Assembly: GCA_900542265.1 (NCBI GenBank)
Contig: UQML01000049.1
Coordinates: forward strand, 1 to 5,691
Direction of reading: 5' to 3'
Source of the DNA: an uncultured Eggerthella sp.
Lineage (GTDB): Bacteria > Actinomycetota > Coriobacteriia > Coriobacteriales > Eggerthellaceae
DNA length: 5,691 nt
The notes beneath the pieces are model-generated. The model was not told the origin of the DNA. It worked only from the letters and a program-made list of their open reading frames with translations, and did no database searches. The position numbers and the translations under genes are program-made. Positions within the stretch are counted from its first letter, which is position 1. The number at the start of each line of letters is the position of its first letter. Positions 1 through 5,643 of this stretch are shown here, one piece after another.

Positions 1-46
1 TACACCCTAGAGTTCGTCGGCAGCGTCAGATGTGTATAAGAGACAG
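1..46 (+). other. Nextera sequencing adapter (artefact)
   Basis: This is synthetic sequence. It reads TACAC (end of the Illumina i5 flow-cell primer), an 8-base index CCTAGAGT, the Nextera read-1 segment TCGTCGGCAGCGTC and the 19-bp Tn5 mosaic end AGATGTGTATAAGAGACAG. Genomic sequence starts at 47. The contig edge is therefore a library artefact and should be trimmed. It is not the terminal repeat of a natural transposon. Confidence 0.98.
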
Positions 47-1898
47 CTGCTGCAGCGCCCGCCTCATAGAGTTCTTTAATCCACTCATCTTGGGTCTTGC
101 CTGCCGTGAATTTATCACGAACGCCAAGCTTTTCAGCAATATCAGCATGAACGTCATAAATGGGACGACACTCAAACGGTGGCTCTTGCGCAGGACCGCC
201 CACGGTCACGCCAAAGTAATACTCAGAATAGCCGTTAGTAGACATATTAAGCTGCTCACCACGCATAGCGTCAGGAAGCAAGATGTCACAATACTTAGCA
301 GAGTCAGTCAATACCGTATCGCATCCAATAATGAACTCACATTTACTCTCATCAGAGAGAACTTCATAGACTTTGTTAATGTCACCATGCTGGTTTGAGA
401 TACAGTTGCCGGCATAGTTCCAGAGAAGTTTGATGCCGTTTTTGGGCGCCTCAATTTTAGCGGCGGCCTCAGCTGCCTCAGGATCTTGAGCTCCCATGAA
501 AAGCGCAATCTCATCTGCTGCATCAAGTTCTTTTTGGAAATTGGAACCTTCATCAATAGCTTTAAGCCACGAGTAGCACGAAATCTTGGCGTTAACCATG
601 TTCATAGGTGCGCCATTAGGATCTTCATCACTTGATGGCAAGCTGCCAACCGGAGCTCCAGGAGGCTCAGCTTCACGCATGCCAGAGTTCGTACCGGGGC
701 GACCCAGGTTGCCCGTGAGCAACGCAAGCATACAAACCGCACGTGTTGCACTCTCACCATTGGAGTGACGTTGCAAGCCCCAACCCTGCGCAACAAATAC
801 GTTGTCAGCATTGTGGATACGCGCGGTGAGTTCGCGAATCTTTTCAGCAGGAATGGTAGTAATAGCGCTTGCCCACTCAGGGGTTTTCTCTACCATGTCG
901 TAACCGGTACCCATGATGTAGTCATAATACGACTTATGCTGGCCTTTAGCTGACTCAGGCATGGTTTCCTCATCGTATCCTTGACAATAGGTGTGCAAGA
1001 AATTGAGATCAACCCAATTGTTTTTGATGAGCTCATGCGCAATGCCTGCAACCAATGCGGCATCAGTACCAGTGCGGATTGGCAGCCATTCTTCAGGGTA
1101 GCCGGCTGCTGTTTCGTTATAACGGTAATCAATATGGATAATCTCTGGTCCCTTTTCACGCGCCCGCGCATAGTCCCATACGACATTAGCGCCACCCATA
1201 CGGTTTTCAGCAGGACTATTACCAAACTGCAAAACCAAATCCGCATTCCCCATCTGATCCATTGATGATGCGGAGATGTTTTCGTACGGTGATACACCAA
1301 CGCCATACATGAAAGGCATTACGTATTGATGCATCCCCGTTGAGTAGTCGCCATACATGGGCAGATAACCACCCACGCAATTCAAAAGACGCTCCACGCT
1401 GCGTCCTGTCGCAGAATACATACCCGTTGCGTAGTTCACATACATAGAATCATTGCCGTAGGTATCAATGGTGTAGCGAATCTTGTCAGCAATAGTTTGT
1501 ACCGCTTCATCCCACGAGATACGCTCAAACTTGCCTTCCCCACGAGCACCCACACGCTTCATGGGATACTGCAAACGATCTGGACTGTTAATCCATTGAC
1601 GCATCATGCGACCGCGCAAGCATGCACGCGCCTGAAAATCAGGATTACCAATATTGTCTGTCTCCATGTATTGGACTTTTCCGTCCTTTACATGCCATTG
1701 AAAAATACAACGGCCGCCGCAGTTCACATTGCACTGGCTCCACACAATCTTGTCTGGTTCGTCAGCATACGCAGGCTCTACTGAGCCAAATGCTGCATCG
1801 CTTGCCGCGAGTGCTCCGCTTGCTGCTGCAAGCGCCCCTAATGCACCCGTTGCTTTTAAAAACGTGCGACGTGAGAGATCAGGTATCTGATAAGACAT
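47..1898 (-). CDS. dmsA: DmsA-type molybdopterin oxidoreductase, catalytic subunit (3' end missing)
   Basis: This is the catalytic subunit of a DMSO-reductase-family enzyme, which reduces S-oxides, N-oxides or related acceptors outside the membrane using a bis-MGD molybdenum cofactor. Residues 9-15 (SRRTFLK) plus a hydrophobic Ala/Gly-rich stretch form a Tat signal, with a likely cleavage site after AYA at 43-45. Cys56, Cys60, Cys64 and Cys93 (C-x3-C-x3-C-x28-C) should hold the N-terminal [4Fe-4S] cluster. Ser186 in YGDYSTG is the expected Mo ligand. Many blocks match E. coli DmsA as I remember it: RACLRGR, YPMKRVGARGEGKFERISW, EWLPIRTGTDAALV, QGWGLQRHSNGE and LWNYAGNC. The start at 1898 has a strong Shine-Dalgarno 8 nt upstream. 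The frame runs into adapter after 617 residues. E. coli DmsA has about 800, so the C-terminal cofactor-binding domain is lost, as would be any dmsB/dmsC-type partners beyond the edge. The exact substrate is not determined, because relatives in gut Actinobacteria act on varied substrates, including catechols. Confidence 0.93.
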
Positions 1899-1906
1899 AA
1901 AATCCC

Positions 1907-1913
1907 CCTCCTT
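1907..1913 (-). promoter_or_regulatory. Ribosome binding site of dmsA
   Basis: The minus strand reads AAGGAGG, followed by 8 nt and the ATG at 1898-1896. This near-perfect Shine-Dalgarno fixes the start codon and places the Tat signal at the extreme N-terminus, as expected for an exported molybdoenzyme. Confidence 0.85.
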
Positions 1914-1930
1914 TATATCGACTATCTACC

Positions 1931-1939
1931 ATTCTAGCA
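1931..1939 (-). promoter_or_regulatory. Candidate extended -10 promoter for dmsA
   Basis: The minus strand reads TGCTAGAAT, an extended -10 element (TGn followed by TAGAAT, one mismatch to TATAAT). It would start transcription near 1924 and give a leader of about 26 nt that includes the ribosome binding site. I see no good -35 at 16-18 bp. That is tolerable for an extended -10 and would also suit an activator-dependent respiratory promoter. This is inferred from pattern alone. Confidence 0.35.
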
Positions 1940-1988
1940 ACGCCCCGCAAAATAGCCACGACAGCAAAATTACAAATACGCAAAACAC

Positions 1989-2006
1989 TATTCTTTCTTG
2001 AGAATA
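1989..2006. promoter_or_regulatory. Inverted repeat TATTCT-N6-AGAATA (possible operator)
   Basis: An 18-bp dyad with perfect 6-bp arms (1989-1994 and 2001-2006) around a 6-nt centre lies in the divergent dmsA/moaE-like intergenic region. It has the size of a site for a dimeric helix-turn-helix regulator and overlaps the weak -35-like TTGAGA of the rightward promoter candidate. With AT-rich 6-bp arms, chance occurrence is quite possible. Confidence 0.3.
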
Positions 2007-2029
2007 ATTAAATGGTTATGCGCTAATAT
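1998..2029 (+). promoter_or_regulatory. Candidate promoter for the moaE-like gene
   Basis: TAATAT at 2024-2029 is a good -10 hexamer, and transcription would start near 2036. The best -35-like hexamer is TTGAGA at 1998-2003, but the 20-bp spacer is longer than the usual 17. The promoter would therefore be weak alone, would rely on a regulator, or the -35 is misassigned. Confidence 0.3.
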
Positions 2030-2053
2030 GCAGTACAGAAAGAACATAACCAT
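2012..2053. promoter_or_regulatory. Perfect 9-bp inverted repeat around the moaE-like -10 region
   Basis: ATGGTTATG (2012-2020) and CATAACCAT (2045-2053) are exact reverse complements separated by 24 nt. The arm centres are 33 bp apart, about three helical turns, so both arms would face the same side of the DNA. The repeat encloses the TAATAT hexamer and the predicted start point, as expected for an operator in a regulated promoter. The GTTAT/ATAAC cores resemble the half-site style of ModE operators as I remember them, and a ModE-type protein is encoded at 5198-5542. That pairing is inference. An RNA hairpin with a 24-nt loop is less likely. Confidence 0.45.
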
Positions 2054-2071
2054 GTCTGCAAAGGTGATCTT

Positions 2072-2078
2072 AAAGGAG
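2072..2078 (+). promoter_or_regulatory. Ribosome binding site of the moaE-like gene
   Basis: AAAGGAG lies 5 nt before the ATG at 2084. It supports that start over the out-of-frame ATG at 2052, which has no comparable site upstream. Confidence 0.8.
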
Positions 2079-2083
2079 TTACG

Positions 2084-2509
2084 ATGGGGCTACCCGAACC
2101 AAGCATGGACCAATGGCTCAAAGAAGCAAAAGAGGATCCTTGCGCCTCTCAAGTTGGAATGTATCTCACCCATAACGGTGTTGTGCGTGCAACGCCACGT
2201 CATATTGTGAGATCTAACGAGTATGCACCAACAGACTCTACAAACTCATCAAGCGATGATGTTATAGCAGTCGCGTTTTCATATGACCATGATGGACTTC
2301 AACAAGCTCTTGCTGAAGCGCGCACGTGGGAGGGCATTTATTACGTTCGCGCTTGGCTTGCTGAAGGAAATGTTGCTGTAGGAGAATCACTTATGTATGT
2401 GCTTATAGGGGCCGATATCCGTCCGCATGCAATTGATGCACTTACCCGTCTTGTGGGTCATATCAAAAATAACCTTGTCACTGAAACAGAAATCTATGCA
2501 ACTAACTAG
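2084..2509 (+). CDS. moaE: MoaE-like molybdopterin synthase large-subunit homologue
   Basis: MoaE with MoaD transfers sulfur to precursor Z (cPMP) to make molybdopterin in the cytoplasm. This 141-residue protein is divergent but follows the MoaE plan. Residues 25-35 (GMYLTHNGVVR) align without gaps to the MoaE strand that ends in the active-site Arg39 of E. coli, giving Arg35 here. YDHDGLQQALAEA (67-79) matches the helix after the EHY motif. VAVGESLMYVLIG (97-109) matches the VGE strand, and Arg113 falls on the Arg of the usual HR pair. Lys128 lies where catalytic Lys119 belongs, but the Lys126 position appears to be Thr135, and the His of HR is Ile112. No moaD is in the window. It could be a working but divergent MoaE, or a homologue with a changed role beside molybdoenzymes. 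Family assignment is by eye. Confidence 0.65.
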   Translation: MGLPEPSMDQWLKEAKEDPCASQVGMYLTHNGVVRATPRHIVRSNEYAPTDSTNSSSDDVIAVAFSYDHDGLQQALAEARTWEGIYYVRAWLAEGNVAVGESLMYVLIGADIRPHAIDALTRLVGHIKNNLVTETEIYATN

Positions 2510-2612
2510 TTGTCCACAGATAAATACCTATAAATCTATTTGAATACGCACTCATTTTAATTCATCCTATGTTACCTACACGAAATAGGAGATAAATCCC
2601 ATAAGGAGCTTT

Positions 2613-3788
2613 ATGCGCAATATGCGTCAAGACAATGTGGTAGCGTTTGTTGGACGACAAAACTCAGGCAAAACCACGCTCATTGTTCAGCTTATTGAAG
2701 CACTTACAAAACAATCAGTGACCGTTTCATCAATTAAACATCATGGACATAAGAGATTCGAGATTGACGTTCCTGGTAAAGATTCCTATCGCCATCATCA
2801 TGCAGGCTCTCTTGCAACGGGCGTTCTATCACCCGATCAGTTTGCTTTAGTAGAAGCCAAAAGCTTTGATGATGCACAAGAAGCCGTCGCACTCCTTCCC
2901 GCTTCCAATCTGATACTTATTGAAGGTTTTCGCGCTTCAGGCTTTCCCACTGTTGAATTATTGCGTGCCAACAACCCCGCAGACAACGTCTATGCCGACA
3001 CGTTTATTTCCTGCTGTAAGCAAGAAAACAAAGCTGCTTTTCCCTGTGCTGTTATTACCGATATAGATTCTGTCGCCACAGCAGCCCTATCCATCAATCT
3101 TCCTGTCTTTAGACTAGATGCAATTGATGAAATTTGCTCATGGCTAATAACCACCTTCAGTAAGCCGCTCATTTCAGTCGCGGTACAAGCAGGAGGGGAA
3201 TCAAAACGTATGGGTCAGTCCAAAGCACGCATTGATTTTCTTGGAAAACCTCTCATAGAGCATATGCTTTGTCGTGTTGCACCCTTTGCATCAGATCTCA
3301 TTATTACTACTAATGAGCCTGAAAGTCTCTCATATCTCTGTGGGCGTTATCCGGGGTTGCGCCTTATTAAAGACATCTACCCTAAACGCAGTTCACTCCG
3401 TGGTCTTTCCACAGCGCTTGCTTATGCGCAGCATGACCTTGTGAGCGTCGTTGCCTGTGATATGCCTTTATTTGATCCTGCTCTATGGGAATGCGAAGTG
3501 GCTTTTCTTGAACAAAATATCACCGATGCCGCCTGTGTTCCTGTATATGAGAATACATTACAACCGCTCTGTGCAACCTATCGCAAAGATGTCTGCTTTG
3601 ATGCAATAGAGCGTTTTGTGCAGTCAGACAATCAACGGATAAAGGACTTTCTCGCGACACTACCCATAGGGGTACTTAGCGAGCATATTCTTACCCAAGC
3701 CGGCATCGCTCCATCGACATTCATTAATACCAACACTCCACAAGAGCTCCAAGCACTCTACACAATGCTTGCGCAAGGACTTAAATAG
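2613..3788 (+). CDS. mobA: MobB-MobA fusion, molybdenum cofactor guanylyltransferase
   Basis: The C-terminal half transfers GMP from GTP to Mo-molybdopterin, giving the guanine-dinucleotide cofactor required by DmsA-type reductases. The N-terminal half is the GTP-binding accessory protein MobB. In MobB (about 8-182), GRQNSGKTT at 14-22 is the P-loop, IKHHGH at 41-46 and the His-rich SYRHHHAGS at 58-66 are typical, and LILIEGF at 100-106 is the second core strand. In MobA (about 185-391), AGGESKRMGQSKA at 193-205 is the nucleotidyltransferase signature, CDMP at 282-285 carries the metal-binding Asp283, and INTNTPQEL at 371-379 is the usual C-terminal motif. Gln192 replaces the common Leu before AGG. 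The 391-residue length fits two full domains, and I see no frameshift at the junction. AAGGAG lies 4 nt before the chosen ATG; an in-frame ATG at 2622 is possible but would be 13 nt away. The next gene follows after 9 nt. Confidence 0.93.
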   Translation: MRNMRQDNVVAFVGRQNSGKTTLIVQLIEALTKQSVTVSSIKHHGHKRFEIDVPGKDSYRHHHAGSLATGVLSPDQFALVEAKSFDDAQEAVALLPASNLILIEGFRASGFPTVELLRANNPADNVYADTFISCCKQENKAAFPCAVITDIDSVATAALSINLPVFRLDAIDEICSWLITTFSKPLISVAVQAGGESKRMGQSKARIDFLGKPLIEHMLCRVAPFASDLIITTNEPESLSYLCGRYPGLRLIKDIYPKRSSLRGLSTALAYAQHDLVSVVACDMPLFDPALWECEVAFLEQNITDAACVPVYENTLQPLCATYRKDVCFDAIERFVQSDNQRIKDFLATLPIGVLSEHILTQAGIAPSTFINTNTPQELQALYTMLAQGLK

Positions 3789-3790
3789 GA
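3787..3790 (+). promoter_or_regulatory. Ribosome binding site overlapping the mobBA stop codon
   Basis: AGGA starts inside the TAG stop codon (3786-3788) of the MobB-MobA gene and lies 7 nt before the ATG at 3798. The overlap suggests that ribosomes finishing mobBA help start the iron-sulfur protein, so the two genes should share a transcript. Confidence 0.6.
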
Positions 3791-3797
3791 ATGAAGT

Positions 3798-5165
3798 ATG
3801 GCTATTCTTGACGCGGCAGAAACATTTTCCCATCTCGCAAAGCCTCGTATTGCTTGCGAGGCAGCCTCTTGCGTCAAAGTGCGTAATCGCAATGCACGCT
3901 GTAGTGTATGTATGGACGTATGCCCAACTCAAGCACTCACCATCCGCAACAATATCATTGAATTTCACGACGAGCGCTGTTGTGGCTGCGGCGCCTGCGC
4001 AAGCGTTTGCCCAACTCAAGCACTTAAAACAACAGCACCCAGTACACAAAAAATTGCCGCTAGCATTGAAGTGCTTATTGAGCAGAGACAAGACTCTCCT
4101 ATCTCCCCTCAACAACCACTCCTCGTTTTTTGTGAGTATGCCTATATGCGCTTAGCCAAAGAGTTTGACGTCGATAATCTTGACCTATCCCATCAGCCTT
4201 TTCTCGTTATACCATGCCTTGCTTATCTTGATGAATCACTATATATACAAGGCTTTACCCAAGACTATGCTTGGATGCTCGTAAGCGACGTATGCGATTC
4301 GTGCCCCTGCAACCAAAACAATGTGATTGCCAATTTAATAGAACAGACTCATCGTATTGGCATTGGCGCTCAATGCAACCAGCCTATAGAGCGCTACTAC
4401 CCCAAAGATTTTGCTCATATCTATGCATTCCTCAAGAACCAAAATACACACGCCACAAATTCGCACATCTCATCTGCACGCACACCACTTGATCTTGAAG
4501 CACACAGCATACTTCGTTGCAACTTTACCGAAAACGCTCCCGACATATCACGGCGTGGGTTTTTGAGTTCACTTATTGAACAGACCAATGAAGCCATCGC
4601 CCATGCCGCAGCCGAAACACTCAATGCAACCGTTTATACACAAAGTCAAAAGGATACGCCAAAGCCCACTCTTGCGCGTGTCTTAACTACCACCCCCGGC
4701 AAATTAAAACAAACCACCCCAGAACGCATAGACCATCTTCTCAACTGTTTATTTGATAGGTACGAGAAATATGTTGCTAAACAGCTAACAAACCAGAGAT
4801 CCAACACCCACAATGAAGTTCTACCACCTCTGCTCACAACGCCTTTTTCAAGTCGTATCTTTAGTCATATTCACGTACTTGATTCATGTAATGGATGCGG
4901 CATGTGTGCTACGTTTTGTCCCACAGGAGCCCTGCAATCAAACAGCGTTCAAGAAACTTGCAAGTATCAGAGCAACTTGCGCACCACTCTCACTCCTCAT
5001 CTGTCCACACAAACGCTGAGCTTTCGCTGCAACGACTGCGTATCTTGCAATTTGTGCCTGGATATTTGCCCGCGTGATGCACTTTACCTAGACGCGCATG
5101 TCACCCTGGAAGATCTCTTTTCACTCGAGCGAATAACAGTGTTTGATCCTCCCTTATCTCTCTAA
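3798..5165 (+). CDS. Composite polyferredoxin-like iron-sulfur protein
   Basis: This 455-residue protein very likely carries electrons through several [4Fe-4S] clusters; I know no exact named family. In order: a ferredoxin-like pair (about 20-76) with C25-x9-C35-x2-C38-x3-C42P, an unusual first spacing with an extra Cys20, then canonical C61-x2-C64-x2-C67-x3-C71P. A middle domain (about 107-212) resembles the MvhD/FrhD hydrogenase delta subunit by eye, with Cys112, IPC140, and C166-x4-C171 (CDSCPC) in matching order. A SRRGFLSSL motif follows at 251-259, then a polar linker. A second ferredoxin pair has C364-x2-C367-x2-C370-x3-C374P and CNDCVSCNLCLDICP at 411-425. No transmembrane segment or N-terminal signal is visible, so a cytoplasmic location is likely. 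SRRGxL next to ferredoxin clusters recalls NapF, an accessory protein of a molybdoenzyme. Coupling to mobBA suggests a role in electron supply to, or maturation of, the nearby reductase. That role is inference. Confidence 0.85.
   Translation: MAILDAAETFSHLAKPRIACEAASCVKVRNRNARCSVCMDVCPTQALTIRNNIIEFHDERCCGCGACASVCPTQALKTTAPSTQKIAASIEVLIEQRQDSPISPQQPLLVFCEYAYMRLAKEFDVDNLDLSHQPFLVIPCLAYLDESLYIQGFTQDYAWMLVSDVCDSCPCNQNNVIANLIEQTHRIGIGAQCNQPIERYYPKDFAHIYAFLKNQNTHATNSHISSARTPLDLEAHSILRCNFTENAPDISRRGFLSSLIEQTNEAIAHAAAETLNATVYTQSQKDTPKPTLARVLTTTPGKLKQTTPERIDHLLNCLFDRYEKYVAKQLTNQRSNTHNEVLPPLLTTPFSSRIFSHIHVLDSCNGCGMCATFCPTGALQSNSVQETCKYQSNLRTTLTPHLSTQTLSFRCNDCVSCNLCLDICPRDALYLDAHVTLEDLFSLERITVFDPPLSL
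3921..3937 (+). repeat. 17-bp direct repeat, copy 1 (CPTQAL codons)
   Basis: TGCCCAACTCAAGCACT is found again at 4008-4024, 87 bp (29 codons) downstream in the same frame. Both copies encode Cys-Pro-Thr-Gln-Ala-Leu at the end of adjacent cluster motifs. Protein constraint explains the Cys-Pro, but identical codons throughout point to recent copying or homogenisation within the gene. Confidence 0.9.
4008..4024 (+). repeat. 17-bp direct repeat, copy 2 (CPTQAL codons)
   Basis: This is an exact second copy of the 17-mer at 3921-3937, in frame and encoding the same six residues at the end of the second ferredoxin motif (Cys71-Pro72). The bases on either side differ between the copies. Confidence 0.9.
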
Positions 5166-5197
5166 AGAATCAAACCGCTCAACTTTGTCTACAGCTC

Positions 5198-5542
5198 TTA
5201 ACGCATCACTTCACGTAGTGTCTCTTGCGCATTCTCTTGCAAACGCTCATCAATAACACGATACGCACATACAAGCTCGCGCCCTTCTACGGTAAGCGAT
5301 GAGCCTTGCGCGCCCCTTCGCTCTAGAAGCGAAACCCCAAAGACCTCCTCAACATTTTTTACGATTCGCCATGCTTTTGAATATGCCATACCCATAGAAG
5401 CAGCCGCTTTATTAAGGCTCCCTAGTTTATCCACCTTATCGCATAGTTCCACTACACCTTTACCCATAGCAGGTGCATGGGATCCGGTACCTTTTTTTCG
5501 CAATACAACTTTGACATCAACCGTAAATTGGGAGCTATCCAT
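5198..5542 (-). CDS. ModE N-terminal-type winged helix-turn-helix regulator
   Basis: This 114-residue protein matches the DNA-binding domain of the molybdate-responsive regulator ModE, which is related to the LysR-type helix-turn-helix. GSLNKAAASMGMAYSKAW at 41-58 is the recognition helix-turn-helix, and FGVSLLERRGAQGSSLTVEG at 68-87 is the wing with the usual LTxEG. The C-terminus is a short helix. There is no room for the two TOBE (molybdate-binding) domains of full ModE, so any metal sensing must come from elsewhere or be absent. A longer frame open to 5641 was rejected as the start: the ATG at 5542 has AAAAGGA 9 nt upstream, and family similarity begins after it. The gene converges on the iron-sulfur protein gene with a 32-nt gap. 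Likely targets are the divergent promoters at 1899-2083, which is inference. Confidence 0.82.
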   Translation of the reverse strand: MDSSQFTVDVKVVLRKKGTGSHAPAMGKGVVELCDKVDKLGSLNKAAASMGMAYSKAWRIVKNVEEVFGVSLLERRGAQGSSLTVEGRELVCAYRVIDERLQENAQETLREVMR

Positions 5543-5551
5543 ATACGTAAA

Positions 5552-5558
5552 TCCTTTT
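5552..5558 (-). promoter_or_regulatory. Ribosome binding site of the ModE-like gene
   Basis: The minus strand reads AAAAGGA, 9 nt before the ATG at 5542-5540. It decides for this start over the upstream in-frame ATG at 5641, whose upstream sequence is adapter. Confidence 0.7.
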
Positions 5559-5643
5559 CGGTGAATACCTGTATCTTGCTTGGCGTAGTGGCTGCACAAA
5601 GGCATGCGCCAATCGCACGAGGTCAGTACACATAGTACCAAAC

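Noticed and set aside
30..398. Open frame of 122 codons on the + strand starting MCIRDS
   Set aside because: Its start and first residues come from adapter (ATGTGTATAAGAGACAG), and the rest is antisense to the well-supported dmsA.
1115..1124. Perfect palindrome CGTTATAACG, similar in style to a ModE half-site pair
   Set aside because: It lies inside dmsA coding sequence (Arg-Tyr-Asn codons) far from any promoter. A 10-bp palindrome by chance is plausible.
890..1306. Minus-strand open frame of 138 codons inside dmsA
   Set aside because: Same strand as dmsA but a different frame, no family features, and fully inside a conserved coding region.
1998..2210. Open frame of 70 codons overlapping the start of the moaE-like gene
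   Set aside because: It is out of frame with moaE, has no ribosome binding site or family motif, and continues only as a shadow of the real gene.
2510..2518. TTGTCCACA, one mismatch from a DnaA box
   Set aside because: It is a single isolated copy next to cofactor genes with no replication genes or further boxes.
2510..2612. Separate promoter for mobBA in the 103-nt gap
   Set aside because: TATAAA, TTTAAT and TTGAAT hexamers occur, but none pair with a partner element at 16-18 bp. Read-through from the moaE-like gene is equally possible.
3660..4115. Minus-strand open frame of 151 codons across the mobBA/iron-sulfur gene junction
   Set aside because: It is antisense to two strongly supported genes and crosses their boundary. 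Its cysteines only mirror the opposite strand.
5166..5197. Bidirectional terminator between the convergent genes
   Set aside because: Only a 4-bp stem (CAAA/TTTG) can be drawn, with no GC-rich hairpin or T-tract, so it is not supported.
5543..5643. Promoter for the ModE-like gene (minus strand TTGTGC, 18 bp, GATACA)
   Set aside because: Both hexamers are poor matches, and the upstream region is cut short by adapter.
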